From the NCBI GenBank assembly GCA_045430285.1, contig JAILXV010000002.1, forward strand, positions 186,001 to 250,000: a stretch of DNA of 64,000 nt, read 5' to 3'. The position numbers and the translations under genes are program-made. Of this stretch, positions 51,094 to 61,823 are shown one piece after another. The DNA comes from Agarilytica sp045430285. GTDB taxonomy: Bacteria > Pseudomonadota > Gammaproteobacteria > Pseudomonadales > Cellvibrionaceae. Position 1 is the first letter of the stretch. The number at the start of each line of letters is the position of its first letter. A model generated the notes under the pieces. That model was not told the DNA's origin, made no database searches, and saw nothing but the letters and a program-made list of their open reading frames with translations.

Positions 51094-52082
51094 AAGGCAT
51101 TTCTTTCTTTGTCACTATTATGGCTATCGTTATCGCTGTCAGTATCCAATGCCATTTGCTGTAGCTTTCTATGGCACACTGAAAAATGTAACGCTAACTG
51201 TTCTGGCGTACCGGTGAAGCTTACGCACTGTGTTCGAATTACTTCGCTCGGCATGGAGTCCACGGCACAACTGTCTGGCGATTGCACCCACACCTGACCG
51301 CCGGCATTTTTTATCATCCGGCAAGTTTTCGCGCCGTCATCCCCCATCCCAGAAAAAACAATAACGCCGCTATCTTTACCAAACTTTCGCCACACTTTCG
51401 CAACAACATGGTCGACAGATGGTTTATAGGGCCCTGCCCAGGGCGAGGGGTCTGGACTGAGCATACCTGTTTCGTTGATATCTGCTTGAAAACTCGCAGA
51501 TACGACGTAAATACTTTTTTCAAAAATATTCCAAGCGCGATCACAATAAAACACTTGCCAGTCGGTATTTCTTTTGAGCGACTTCAGCAATGGCGGAGCC
51601 ATATTTTCGTCCATGTGCTGCACGTATACGAATGCCACCCCTTCAAGATCCGGCGGCACGCTCTTAATAAAACTTAATACTGCCTCGGGGCCTCCCGCAG
51701 AGGCGGCCAGTACCCACACATATTTAGCCCGTGTTAAATCGTGGGCTTCATAGTTTTGATTTTCAGATCCAAACCCACAGGCTTCTATTTTTTTTGAAAA
51801 GCGGCGTGCGCGTTCTTCGATATTCAAAGATGAATACGAATCCGCTTCGTCATAAATAATGGGCAAATCCAAACCATCTAAATATTCAATAAGCGTTTGC
51901 GAACGCTCATCTTCCATATCGATACGCACTACCCAAATATCTACACTGGGCAAGCTTTCCAATTCGTCGTAGCGAGTGATGAGCTTCTCGGCAACATGGT
52001 ACTGCGCGCTAGCGACAATACTTTCCAAATTACTTAGCTGGATACTCGTGTCCGCAATGAGCCCAATATCAAGTTCCTGCAT
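51090..52082 (-). CDS. chpB: Chemotaxis methylesterase ChpB (CheB-like)
   Basis: A 330-residue CheB-type protein that removes methyl groups from the receptor PilJ. The C-terminal esterase has the Ser in LAASAGGPEAVLSF, the His in FVYVQHMDENMAPPLL and the Asp in VIVFSGMGDDGAKTC. The N-terminal 130 residues look like a degenerate receiver without the usual phosphorylated Asp context, as reported for ChpB-type proteins. Follows chpA by 86 bp and overlaps chpC. Confidence 0.92.
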   Translation of the reverse strand: MQELDIGLIADTSIQLSNLESIVASAQYHVAEKLITRYDELESLPSVDIWVVRIDMEDERSQTLIEYLDGLDLPIIYDEADSYSSLNIEERARRFSKKIEACGFGSENQNYEAHDLTRAKYVWVLAASAGGPEAVLSFIKSVPPDLEGVAFVYVQHMDENMAPPLLKSLKRNTDWQVFYCDRAWNIFEKSIYVVSASFQADINETGMLSPDPSPWAGPYKPSVDHVVAKVWRKFGKDSGVIVFSGMGDDGAKTCRMIKNAGGQVWVQSPDSCAVDSMPSEVIRTQCVSFTGTPEQLALHFSVCHRKLQQMALDTDSDNDSHNSDKERNAL

Positions 52083-52168
52083 TATGCACCTGCACGGCAG
52101 CGCAACACTTGGCCCAAGAACGATTAATAATGCAAAAAGCCATGTCAGTCACCACGGTAGGTGTTCAC

Positions 52169-55100
52169 CTACGACTTGGGTTCCAATATTTCTCCGATCG
52201 CCTCAAGCAAAATATCTTCTTGGTAAGGCTTACCCAGATAATTATTTACCCCTAAACTTTCGGCGTGCTCTCTGTGCTTATCACCCGTTCGAGATGTAAT
52301 CATAATAATGGGGAGCGATTCCCAACGTTTTGTTGAGCGCACGGTTTTAGCAACTTCAAAACCATCCATTCTCGGCATCTCAATATCGAGCAACATGAGA
52401 TCCGGCAAGCCTTCTTGCAATAAGCGAATCGCATCAACACCATCTTTCGCAGTAATAACATCAAACCCTTCACGCTCAAGGAAGCGCGACGTGACCTTAC
52501 GTACAGTCACTGAGTCATCCACCACCATCACTTGTTTAACACGGGTTTCTTCGACTTCGGCTTCAACGTCAACAACATCGTCACCAACCAACTGCAAGGT
52601 AGCGCGCGCTATTTCTTGACGGACAAGTGCATGCGGATCAAGAATCACCACCACAGAACCATCACCCATTACGGTTGCGCCGGATAAACCAGGCACGGTG
52701 CTGAATTGCTGACCCAAGCTTTTAACCACGATCTCTCGGCTACCCATTACTGCATCCACTTGCAACGCCATAGTATGTTCTGCGGAACGAACAAGCAGTA
52801 CAGGCAAAGGCAAAACGTGACCATCTAATTTTGGTGCCGTGCCACGATACAATAACGAGCCTAAATATCGAACGTGATAATTTTCATTCGCATATTCAAA
52901 TTGTGCTTCAGGATTCGCGTAATAATGTTCAAGCTCAAACGGGCTAACACGCACGATACCCTCAATAGAACTTAGTGGAACCGCATAGTGATCATTTCCG
53001 ATGGCCACCATCAATGCGCGGTTAACCGAAAGAGTGAAAGGCAAGCGTACTAAAAATTCTGTGCCTTTACCCCACGCCGAGTTAATAGTGACTGAGCCAC
53101 CCAACTGTTTAATCTCAGCGTGCACAACATCCATGCCCACACCACGGCCCGAAATTTGTGTCACGTTCTCTGCGGTACTAAAACCGGCATGCAAGATAAA
53201 TTGCATGATATCGTGATCGCTCAACTCGGCGTCAGGCGCCATAAGCTCGCGCTCGATCGCTTTTTGACGTACCCGTTTTAAATCTACGCCACGTCCATCA
53301 TCCGCTAATCGAATCAGTACATCGCCGCCTTCGCGCGCGAGGGTTAATACAATACGACCGGATTCAGACTTACCTGCAGCCATCCGATCTTCTGGCGATT
53401 CAATACCATGGTCCACTGCGTTACGCAGCATATGCTCAAACGGCGGCACCATTCGCTCCAGCACGGTACGATCCAGCTCACCTTCGACATTATCTAATTC
53501 AAAACTAACGTTTTTACCCAGCTCGGTGGCAACCTGCCGAACGATTCTGCGTAAACGAGGGACAAGACGAGAAAACGGCACCATGCGTGACCGCATCAGG
53601 CCTTCTTGCAGTGTCGTATTTACACGAGACTGTTGCAGTAATAACGTTTCAGTAACTTTTAATCTTTCACCAAGATCTAATTTCAAATCCGCCAAATCCG
53701 AAGCGGACTCAATAAGCGAACGAGATAGCTGTTGTAAATGTGAGTAACGATCCATCTCTAACGGATCGAAATCATCCAGCTGCTCCATTTGCTCTTGCCG
53801 GAAAAGAATCTGCGCTTCTGTCTCCATATCGAGACGCCGCAATTGATCCTGTAAACGATTCAGGGTGGTATCGATCTCATCCAAAGAAAAACCAAAATCA
53901 TTAACATACTGCTCTAAACGACTTCGGTTAATGGATGTTTCACCAGCAAGGTTTACTAGCTCTTCTAGCAACTCTGCGGAAATTTTTACAACCTCTTGAG
54001 GGCCAGCTTTTTTAACCGCAACACTGGCAGCGGCTTGGCCACTTGCTCCGCTACTTGCCACTGTGGGCATAACGAATTCGGCGGGCGCATTGGCAGCAAG
54101 AGGTTTGTCTTTGGGTTTCGGCTCGAATTTAACAACGTTATCCGCATCAGCATCGGATTCAGAGGAATCAGCAACTTCTGACGCGGTCGACGTTTCTGGT
54201 GTTAATGTTGACTCAGGAGGCGTCTCTGTTTTTTGAGGTTCTAGTGTTTCAGCGTCGCTTTCTGAACTGCCGTCATCTATTGCAGCGACGTCATAACCGC
54301 CTTCAACAAACTGTTTTACCGCGCGGGTCGCGCGTAACAATTGATCTTGATAATCATGGATTTTAGCGAAGAATGCGTCATCGACATTCGATAAGTCATC
54401 TCCCATATCAATCAGCATCGATTCGTAATCATGGGTAAGATCACCCATTTTATTCAAGCCTGATAAACGCGCACCGCCTTTGAAGGTATGCAGAATACGT
54501 TTTATTTCTTCTAGGCTCTCGTCGTCTGACCAGTTGTTTTCCCAGGCATGGACAGCTTCATCCAAACCTTCAATTAATTCATCCGCTTCTTCTAAAAATA
54601 CTTCGATAATGTCACTGTCGTAATCATCTGAATTTACATCCAAATGATCGATTAAACCAGGAATAACCCCGACTTCTCTTGTATCTGTATCTGTTGCCGC
54701 TGCCTCGGCAGGGGTTTCTGTAGATAGTTCTGTCGGTGGCTCTGGGGCAACGGGAAGTTCGGAAGACAAGTCTTCTGGCGCGCTTTCCAGTTCAAGCGTT
54801 TCCTCGACTGGCTCGCTCAGTATTTCTTCCGCGCTTGATACAATGTCTTCTGGTTCTGTTACAGATGTTTCAGTTACTTCAGTGAGGTTCTCATCGGGCT
54901 GACCTTCTGCATCCACTTCCGGAAGCGGTATTTCATCAACAGGCTCCGCCACCTCGAAAGATATGTCGTCAACGGCAGGCATATCTTCAAAATCAATGCC
55001 GTCATCACTTTCAACTTCTTCCGGACGCGCTTCGCTTTCATTTGCACTGAATTCTTCTGTAAGAGAAAGATCCGAAAGATCACCAAAATCAATATGCTCT

Positions 55101-58100
55101 TCTTCCGGTTCAGGCTGAACAGCACGCTCGATTAATTGAGAAATGCCCTGGGACACACTTTCAGGAACCGCTTGGACATTTTGTGCTGCCGCTACTGCAT
55201 CCACCATATCCAATAGCGCGTTGTGGCCGCCTTTAATTTGAGAGAAAAACTCTTCGTCTTTTTCTAGCTTTCCTTCGCGCGCGCATTCGTAAGCACGACT
55301 TAGTAAAGCCGTTAACGAAGACATATCATTGAGATGCGCTTGACGCGCGCCCTCTTCTAAAACGGACAGTTCTTTCAATAAACTATCTAAATCTTGATCG
55401 CTAGCATTACCATTCTGCCAACGACAAATTAATTCATCAGCTTCTAATAATAACGCCATTTCCTCTGCCATCACCAAAGACAGCATACGAGGATCTACTT
55501 TTTGCGAACTTTGATAGGAATCTTTCGGCTGAACAAGGTGACCAACAGCAAGATTTCGAAGCTCTTGTGTCCGTGCAGCGAACTGGCTGACTTTAGGGAT
55601 AGACACCTTTTTATCATCTTCAATCTGGCTGATGCCAGCACGAATATAATCCGCAGCATCTCTAATTAATTGCAGAATATCTTCGTCAATTTGTACTTGG
55701 AAGGTAATGAGCTCCTTCATAAAATGTTCAAGCGGTTCAGCGATTTCAGCGATAGGCTTAACTTGCGCCATTTTCGCACTGCCTTTTAAGGTATGAAGTG
55801 CTCGCTGAAATTCATCTGTCGGCACTGAGTATAACGGCGCATCTTCCACCATTTGCGCAATAAAATTTTGCACTGTGCCCAAGTGTGTAATTGATTCTTG
55901 TGAAAAGATTTCCTGCAGAACACGATCAAACTCTTGATCATCCTCCGCTTCCGCAGCGGCCTCGATTGCCGCCTCTTCAGAAGAATAGTCCGGTGTGGAT
56001 ACTGCCGGAGATTGAGGTGTAGTTTCTTGTGCAGTTTGAACTTCTTGAGCTGAAGGTGCAGTTACCGGTGGCAATGGCTCAGCAAGTTCATCTGGAGCGC
56101 GTCCTTCTGCCAACTCATGCCCAAGTGTTTGATAATGATCGGTGGTATTTTTAATGGGGTTCGCTGCGCGACACTTAAACGCTTCGACGAGCGTCGGCAC
56201 CACAGCGATTACACCGTTCACTAAGTTAAAAACGTGCGGTGTCACTTTAATGGTACGATCAATAACGCGGTTCAGCATGTTTTCAACTGACCACGCTAAC
56301 TCACCAATATCAAACGCTTCGACCATGCGACCACTGCCTTTCAGCGTATGGAAAGCACGCCTTACAACAACAAGCGCATCTTGATCACTTTCTTTTGCTT
56401 GCCATTGCGGTACATATTCTTCGAGTGTTTCTAATACTTCGCCGGCTTCTTCGATAAAAATCTCAATGATCTCATCATCGATATCGCTTTCTTCTTCATC
56501 GTCGACAGATACGGGTGTTAATTCAGCAGAAGCATTTGCCGGCGCAATCATAGGCTCTTCTACTACTTCTGGCGCGGCCACGTCTTGAGGTTCTTCTTGA
56601 GACTCAGGCACCTCTTCAACAACGGGCTCTGGAATGATGGCATCTGGCACCGCTGCAGTTTCTTCAGCCTCGGGGATGGTCGGCTCAATCTGCTCTACAA
56701 ATTCAGCGGGCTCATTAACGTCTACTTCCGGAGAAGCTATCGGTGCGTGGGCTTCTGTCTGACCTTTGGGCCCACTGACTTCAACTGGATATCCCAAACT
56801 CGCAATACTTTCTTCTGCGATATCGAGCATTGAGTCAGAGTCTTCATGAAGATCCTCCATTAGGCGTTCGAGATAATATTCGACACTTGCAATTGCGTCG
56901 GCAAGTGACTCCATCACATCAAAACTTGGATGCTCATCTCCGTCGATTAACTTTTCTTGAATAAACTTTCCGCAAGCGGCAACAATCGCAGCAGGACGCC
57001 GCAAAGGAATCATATTTAATCCGCCACGAATATCATTCAGGGCGGAATCCACATCCTCTAGGTGTTTTTTGTCCCAGTTAGATGAGATGTATTCGATAAT
57101 CGATTCTTTTGATTTCAACAAACCGGCGGTGCATTCTTTTACGACCGCTGCTTTTGCGTTATCAATTTCAACTTCGCGCTCGTTCACAGAGGCCAAGTCG
57201 TTATGTTTCCCTGCTGATTTGGCAATTGCTTTTAAGCGATGCTCAATTTCGATAATACTGCTCGCCGTCTGCATCAACGCTTTTTCGTCAATACTATTGG
57301 CCTCGCTTATGTCCTCCAAACGTTTCGCTTGTTCCAGCATTTGCTTACGAAGATCGCCGATACCCAATACAGCCAATGTATCAGTAACACGCTTAACGCT
57401 CGGCAGCACCTCTTTAAGATCGTCGACCCCTCCCTGACCAGATAGCGAAAGATCAAGCACATGTTTAATATTGCCAATCTCATCTTGCAGCGCCACAACA
57501 ACAGAACGAATCGCACTCGCGTCCGGTGCTTGCAACATGTCATCTTTAGCCTGACCCGCCGCTTCGTTGGAACCCACTAACGCAGAACCTAGGCCATACT
57601 TCGCATATACTTTTGCAACTTTCTCGCTACCTTCTTCCGCACGAGAAACGTAATATAACAAATTTTTCAGAAGCGATTCACGAGGGGGTTGGTCCAAAAT
57701 TTCTGGCGCTTGCTCTCCTAAAATCCGAAGATCTCGGGCGATATAACGCATTAAGCCTTTAACGCCAACCGTCAGCTCTAATTCATCTCGTTTTAAAGCA
57801 TCGATCAACGCAGCGGATACTTCCCAGATCGGATTCCCCAAGGTACCTTGAGTTATTAATTCCAAGCGCGAAAAGACTTTATCTAAATATTCTAAGTTTT
57901 CCTCAACTTTTATCCCGCGCAATACGCTTGCTGCGGCAAACTGATACATTTCTCGCAGTTTTTTGATGACCTGATTTAATTTGGCTTTATCGTCTAGGAC
58001 GGGGTGTCGTTTGCCTGAAGGACGTTGAGTCGACGATAGGTCAGGAGAAAATAAATTTGTTTCGCTTAAATAACTTTGCTTACGCACCGCTCTCAGATCG

Positions 58101-58465
58101 TTAAGCAACGGCATAATCCGAGCAGGACTATCTTCTTTTGTAGATTTTACATTCTCAAGAAAAATGGGAAGTTGCAATAAACTGCGCATCAATACTTCTT
58201 GCGCTTCAGGAATACTTGCAACCTCATGATCCATAATGGCTTGTGCTGCCTGCTCCATTTCTTCCGCGAGTAAGGCTGCGCCATGAAACTCCACCATCTG
58301 AAGAGAGCCATGCACTTGATGAATATGCGTCAGGCAAAAGCGTATTCTCGTTGAATCTTTTGGATCTTCAACGTACGCTTCTAACGATTGCCGAGCTTCT
58401 TTGAGCGTGTCGGAAATTTCGTCGACAACCCAATCTAAAGCTGCAAAGTTACGTTTATCTCCCAT
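52169..58465 (-). CDS. chpA: Chemosensory histidine kinase ChpA with multiple Hpt domains
   Basis: A 2098-residue hybrid CheA that receives signals from PilJ and phosphorylates PilG and PilH. The N-terminal FimL-like part has a degenerate Hpt (HQVHGSLQM near His49). Three canonical Hpt sites follow: HTLKGSGRMVEAF (His706), HTLKGSAKMAQ (His891) and HTFKGGARLSGL (His1326), separated by long acidic linkers. Then come the dimerisation helices, the HATPase (HMLRNAVDHGIESPEDR; GRGVGMDVV), a CheW-like domain and a C-terminal receiver (LPDLMLLDIEMPRMDGF). P. aeruginosa ChpA is larger, with more Hpt-like domains. Between pilK and chpB, as in Pseudomonas. Confidence 0.96.
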   Translation of the reverse strand: MGDKRNFAALDWVVDEISDTLKEARQSLEAYVEDPKDSTRIRFCLTHIHQVHGSLQMVEFHGAALLAEEMEQAAQAIMDHEVASIPEAQEVLMRSLLQLPIFLENVKSTKEDSPARIMPLLNDLRAVRKQSYLSETNLFSPDLSSTQRPSGKRHPVLDDKAKLNQVIKKLREMYQFAAASVLRGIKVEENLEYLDKVFSRLELITQGTLGNPIWEVSAALIDALKRDELELTVGVKGLMRYIARDLRILGEQAPEILDQPPRESLLKNLLYYVSRAEEGSEKVAKVYAKYGLGSALVGSNEAAGQAKDDMLQAPDASAIRSVVVALQDEIGNIKHVLDLSLSGQGGVDDLKEVLPSVKRVTDTLAVLGIGDLRKQMLEQAKRLEDISEANSIDEKALMQTASSIIEIEHRLKAIAKSAGKHNDLASVNEREVEIDNAKAAVVKECTAGLLKSKESIIEYISSNWDKKHLEDVDSALNDIRGGLNMIPLRRPAAIVAACGKFIQEKLIDGDEHPSFDVMESLADAIASVEYYLERLMEDLHEDSDSMLDIAEESIASLGYPVEVSGPKGQTEAHAPIASPEVDVNEPAEFVEQIEPTIPEAEETAAVPDAIIPEPVVEEVPESQEEPQDVAAPEVVEEPMIAPANASAELTPVSVDDEEESDIDDEIIEIFIEEAGEVLETLEEYVPQWQAKESDQDALVVVRRAFHTLKGSGRMVEAFDIGELAWSVENMLNRVIDRTIKVTPHVFNLVNGVIAVVPTLVEAFKCRAANPIKNTTDHYQTLGHELAEGRAPDELAEPLPPVTAPSAQEVQTAQETTPQSPAVSTPDYSSEEAAIEAAAEAEDDQEFDRVLQEIFSQESITHLGTVQNFIAQMVEDAPLYSVPTDEFQRALHTLKGSAKMAQVKPIAEIAEPLEHFMKELITFQVQIDEDILQLIRDAADYIRAGISQIEDDKKVSIPKVSQFAARTQELRNLAVGHLVQPKDSYQSSQKVDPRMLSLVMAEEMALLLEADELICRWQNGNASDQDLDSLLKELSVLEEGARQAHLNDMSSLTALLSRAYECAREGKLEKDEEFFSQIKGGHNALLDMVDAVAAAQNVQAVPESVSQGISQLIERAVQPEPEEEHIDFGDLSDLSLTEEFSANESEARPEEVESDDGIDFEDMPAVDDISFEVAEPVDEIPLPEVDAEGQPDENLTEVTETSVTEPEDIVSSAEEILSEPVEETLELESAPEDLSSELPVAPEPPTELSTETPAEAAATDTDTREVGVIPGLIDHLDVNSDDYDSDIIEVFLEEADELIEGLDEAVHAWENNWSDDESLEEIKRILHTFKGGARLSGLNKMGDLTHDYESMLIDMGDDLSNVDDAFFAKIHDYQDQLLRATRAVKQFVEGGYDVAAIDDGSSESDAETLEPQKTETPPESTLTPETSTASEVADSSESDADADNVVKFEPKPKDKPLAANAPAEFVMPTVASSGASGQAAASVAVKKAGPQEVVKISAELLEELVNLAGETSINRSRLEQYVNDFGFSLDEIDTTLNRLQDQLRRLDMETEAQILFRQEQMEQLDDFDPLEMDRYSHLQQLSRSLIESASDLADLKLDLGERLKVTETLLLQQSRVNTTLQEGLMRSRMVPFSRLVPRLRRIVRQVATELGKNVSFELDNVEGELDRTVLERMVPPFEHMLRNAVDHGIESPEDRMAAGKSESGRIVLTLAREGGDVLIRLADDGRGVDLKRVRQKAIERELMAPDAELSDHDIMQFILHAGFSTAENVTQISGRGVGMDVVHAEIKQLGGSVTINSAWGKGTEFLVRLPFTLSVNRALMVAIGNDHYAVPLSSIEGIVRVSPFELEHYYANPEAQFEYANENYHVRYLGSLLYRGTAPKLDGHVLPLPVLLVRSAEHTMALQVDAVMGSREIVVKSLGQQFSTVPGLSGATVMGDGSVVVILDPHALVRQEIARATLQLVGDDVVDVEAEVEETRVKQVMVVDDSVTVRKVTSRFLEREGFDVITAKDGVDAIRLLQEGLPDLMLLDIEMPRMDGFEVAKTVRSTKRWESLPIIMITSRTGDKHREHAESLGVNNYLGKPYQEDILLEAIGEILEPKS

Positions 58466-58590
58466 ACCTAGGGACCTTTTATTTCAATATTGCGATATAT
58501 CGAAACATGTCAAAACACTTGTAATAGCTATATGTTTTTATTTGCTTTCGATTTTTATATTTCGTTCTAATGTTAAACTGCGCGCTTACG

Positions 58591-59442
58591 TTATTTTCGA
58601 ATGTAAACCTGCACTTCATCCGCTACCGCGCCGCGTTCCATTTTTTCATGGGTCCAGTCAACCACTTCCCCCAAACCACACACCAATATGCCACCTGGCT
58701 TTAAGCGATCCACAAACGCATTCATGATTTCATGACGCAACCACCGGCGAAAATAAATCAGCAGATTTTGGCAAAACACGACATCTAGCTTAATGGAGGG
58801 AAATTCATTAATGTTTAACACGTTGGCCTGGTTAAAACACACCCGCTCCATGATTTCACGGCTAATTTGATAACGGTTTTTTTCCAATGGCGAAAAGTAT
58901 CGCTGCCTCACGGGCGCATCGACCAACTCAACCTTGCGCTGAGGATAAATACCTGACTTTGCGATGGTTAGCGCTGCTCGACTAATATCCGATGCAATAA
59001 TCCCAAAATAGGGTTCTAAACGCGCAAGCTCAAACGTCTCGTTCATCATCATGGCTAGCGTGTACGGCTCTTCACCGGACGAACACCCAACACTCCAAAT
59101 ATCGAATGGACCATCAAGGTTCTGATTATTGATTTGGCTCTGAAGATAATTCTGAACAAACGTAATGGAGGGTTTATGGCGAAAAAAACTTGTTTCCTTC
59201 ACGACTAGACGATCAATCAACACCGCCCATTCCATAATACCGCTCACGCCATCTACTACACGGTTGTAGTATTGCGTGTAATCCTCATGGCCCAGCTCAC
59301 GCATACGCATTGCAACCTGAGTCTGCAAAAAAACGCGCTGCGCTTCGCCCAAACATATTCCGGCACGGTCTTCTAACAATTTGCTCCACTGCTCAAATTG
59401 TTGATCAGTTAGATCAGGTGCCGCTTGCAGTGACCAAACCAT
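58591..59442 (-). CDS. pilK: Chemotaxis protein methyltransferase PilK (CheR-like)
   Basis: A 283-residue CheR-type methyltransferase that methylates PilJ glutamates. N-terminal helical domain (about 1-75) with the inserted VVKETSFFRHKPS motif, then a SAM-binding domain with DIWSVGCSSGEEPYTLAMMM (motif I) and the LDVVFCQNLLIYF strand; the C-terminal half ends with GGILVCGLGEV. Located between pilJ and chpA, as in the Pseudomonas cluster. Confidence 0.93.
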   Translation of the reverse strand: MVWSLQAAPDLTDQQFEQWSKLLEDRAGICLGEAQRVFLQTQVAMRMRELGHEDYTQYYNRVVDGVSGIMEWAVLIDRLVVKETSFFRHKPSITFVQNYLQSQINNQNLDGPFDIWSVGCSSGEEPYTLAMMMNETFELARLEPYFGIIASDISRAALTIAKSGIYPQRKVELVDAPVRQRYFSPLEKNRYQISREIMERVCFNQANVLNINEFPSIKLDVVFCQNLLIYFRRWLRHEIMNAFVDRLKPGGILVCGLGEVVDWTHEKMERGAVADEVQVYIRK

Positions 59443-59509
59443 AATGTTGCGACCGTCGCTTCTATTTAAAAGACCTAAATATAGGACTCAGAACATTTAA
59501 ATTCAGAGC

Positions 59510-61738
59510 TTAAGCTCTAGAATCTTCTTGGTCGTACATATCTTCGGAATATGCGTCGTCCATAGAGAGGTCGACCACCTCATCATCCAGACCTTCAACC
59601 TCGTCCTCCAGTGGAAGTTCAGGTACGGTATCTTCCAGACTATCCATATCGCCAACCGCTGCAAACTCTTCCGTTTCATCAGCAGCAAAATCATCAACCT
59701 CTTCCATTCCGCCGCCAGATAATTCTTCTGGAAGTTTAAAGCCTGTTACAGAATCTCTTAGGTCAACCGCCATTTCGGCTAGCGTACCAATCGATTTCGC
59801 CGTAGCACTTGTACCAGCCGATGTTTGCGATGTGATTTCTTGAATAACGTTCATCGTATTCGAGATATGACCCGCAGACGATGCTTGCTGACGTGCAGCG
59901 TTCGAAATATTCTGAATCAATTCTGCCAAGTTGGCCGATACCGACTCAATCTCTTCCAGTGCAACACCCGCATCCTGTGCTAGGCGCGCTCCACGTACCA
60001 CCTCTGCGGTGGTTTGTTCCATCGAGATAACCGCATCGTTAGTATCGTTCTGAATCGTTTTAACCAGCGCCTCAATCTGCTTCGTTGCCGTTGCAGAACG
60101 TTCCGCAAGACGCTGTACCTCATCCGCAACAACCGCGAAACCACGACCAGCGTCACCCGCCATCGATGCCTGAATTGCCGCGTTAAGTGCAAGAATGTTG
60201 GTTTGGTCAGCGATGTCGTTAATCAACGATACGATATCACCAATTTCCTGTGAGGATTCACCCAGTCGTTTAATACGTTTTGATGTTTCCTGAATCTGCT
60301 CACGGATCGTATCCATGCCGCGGATGGTGTTTTGTACCACTTTCGCACCGTTGTTCGCGATCGATACCGAGCGCTCCGCAACGCCGGCTGACTCAGCCGC
60401 GTTCGCAGATACTTGGTCGATGGTCACGGCCATTTCGTTAACCGCTGCGGATGCACCTGCAATTTCTTGAGCCTGATGCTCCGACGCTTCAGCAAGATGC
60501 AATGCTGTTTGTTGAGTGTCAGAAGAACTCGTTACAACGCGACCAGATGTTTCGTTGATTCGCGATACCAAGATTCGAAGTTGGTCAATGGTGTAGTTAA
60601 TGGAGTCAGCGATTGCACCCGTAAAATCTTCGGTTACCGTTGCCGTCGTTGTTAAGTCACCATCTGCCAGGTCGGCAAGCTCATCAAGTAATCGTAAAAT
60701 TGCGTTCTGGTTTCTTTCGTTTGTTTCACCCGTTAATTTCAATCGACGATTGGTTGCTTGGTTAATTTGCCAACCAATTAACACGAGAAAGATTAATGCC
60801 GCTGCACCCACGATTAACAAGACCATATTGTTCACAGGTCGCGTGGAAGGCAGGTTTGCAATATCGTCAGTAAGACCACTGACCGACTCGAGAATAAGTG
60901 GGCTATCTTCCAGAATACCTTTGGTCGCGACCCGTGCTTTAGATAGTGCTGGCGACGCTTCAAAAATTTCTTTTACCGAGCCACTTACGAAATCAAACAG
61001 CTCTGTAATTTCACCCAAACTTGCAAGCGCTTCTTCATCCGTTACGCGGGAAATACCCATTGCAACATTGCCGTTCTTCATACCGTTAAGTACGCGCCCG
61101 AACACGTTTGCATCGATATTGAATTGGTCTGCCGATTTTTCTGCGCCTTTACCACCCACTAGCATCTTATCAACGTTACGACCAATCCGCTCAGCATACC
61201 AAGACTGGCTTTGCGCCACGGACACCTGCTCGGCCGGTGCATTGTTCTCCAACAAAATATCAACAATATTGGTGTATTCCGTTTGCAGCTCTGGGAGTGA
61301 TTCGTTCAGGGTATTGGCAACGTCGTGTAGAAATACGATGGTCTCTTTGTTATCAACGATAACCTGAGAACCCGCCTGGATTCGACTCCAGATCCCATCG
61401 AACTCAGCCAAGGGCTCAGCCAATACAACCCGCGTATGGTTATCACTTGCTTTCAAACGCGACCACGTCCGATCCATACTCGCGACAACGCCCTGCAACT
61501 CACCGAAGGCCGCTTCGTTACCCGCCGTCGCATCCCTGGAAAGGGACGACAATCGATATGACTGTGCGCGTAGGTCCGCCACCATCGTGAGATAGTTCTG
61601 ATCTCGCTGACTATCGGTAAAGAGTTTATATAGGATCACCCCCATCAGTGCGAATAGCACTAGCAAGCCAAAAACAAATGTGGCCAATACGGGGTTAGTT
61701 TTCGCCCTTGAAATAAGGCTAGCTGAGTCAGTTTTCAT
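59510..61738 (-). CDS. pilJ: Methyl-accepting chemotaxis protein PilJ
   Basis: The receptor of the Chp system, 742 residues. A first TM helix (about 18-38) and a second (about 307-327) enclose a periplasmic region of two PilJ-type helical domains; a HAMP-like stretch follows. The cytoplasmic signalling hairpin carries LNAAIQASMAGDAGRGFAVV, then VADEVQRLAERSATATKQIE. The C-terminus is acidic. GGGAG lies 6 nt before the ATG. In P. aeruginosa PilJ relates surface contact/pilus retraction to ChpA activity and cAMP levels. Confidence 0.96.
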   Translation of the reverse strand: MKTDSASLISRAKTNPVLATFVFGLLVLFALMGVILYKLFTDSQRDQNYLTMVADLRAQSYRLSSLSRDATAGNEAAFGELQGVVASMDRTWSRLKASDNHTRVVLAEPLAEFDGIWSRIQAGSQVIVDNKETIVFLHDVANTLNESLPELQTEYTNIVDILLENNAPAEQVSVAQSQSWYAERIGRNVDKMLVGGKGAEKSADQFNIDANVFGRVLNGMKNGNVAMGISRVTDEEALASLGEITELFDFVSGSVKEIFEASPALSKARVATKGILEDSPLILESVSGLTDDIANLPSTRPVNNMVLLIVGAAALIFLVLIGWQINQATNRRLKLTGETNERNQNAILRLLDELADLADGDLTTTATVTEDFTGAIADSINYTIDQLRILVSRINETSGRVVTSSSDTQQTALHLAEASEHQAQEIAGASAAVNEMAVTIDQVSANAAESAGVAERSVSIANNGAKVVQNTIRGMDTIREQIQETSKRIKRLGESSQEIGDIVSLINDIADQTNILALNAAIQASMAGDAGRGFAVVADEVQRLAERSATATKQIEALVKTIQNDTNDAVISMEQTTAEVVRGARLAQDAGVALEEIESVSANLAELIQNISNAARQQASSAGHISNTMNVIQEITSQTSAGTSATAKSIGTLAEMAVDLRDSVTGFKLPEELSGGGMEEVDDFAADETEEFAAVGDMDSLEDTVPELPLEDEVEGLDDEVVDLSMDDAYSEDMYDQEDSRA

Positions 61739-61823
61739 ACGACGCTCCCAAGCGATTGTATGTATTTCGCACCCAAAAGAAACTGGGCATTACTTCTAGT
61801 TTTTGTTATTTCACCAACGACGG

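Noticed and set aside
60600..61367. 255-codon open frame antisense to pilJ
   Set aside because: Composition is a Ser/Thr-rich shadow of the pilJ frame; no ribosome-binding site and no recognisable domain.
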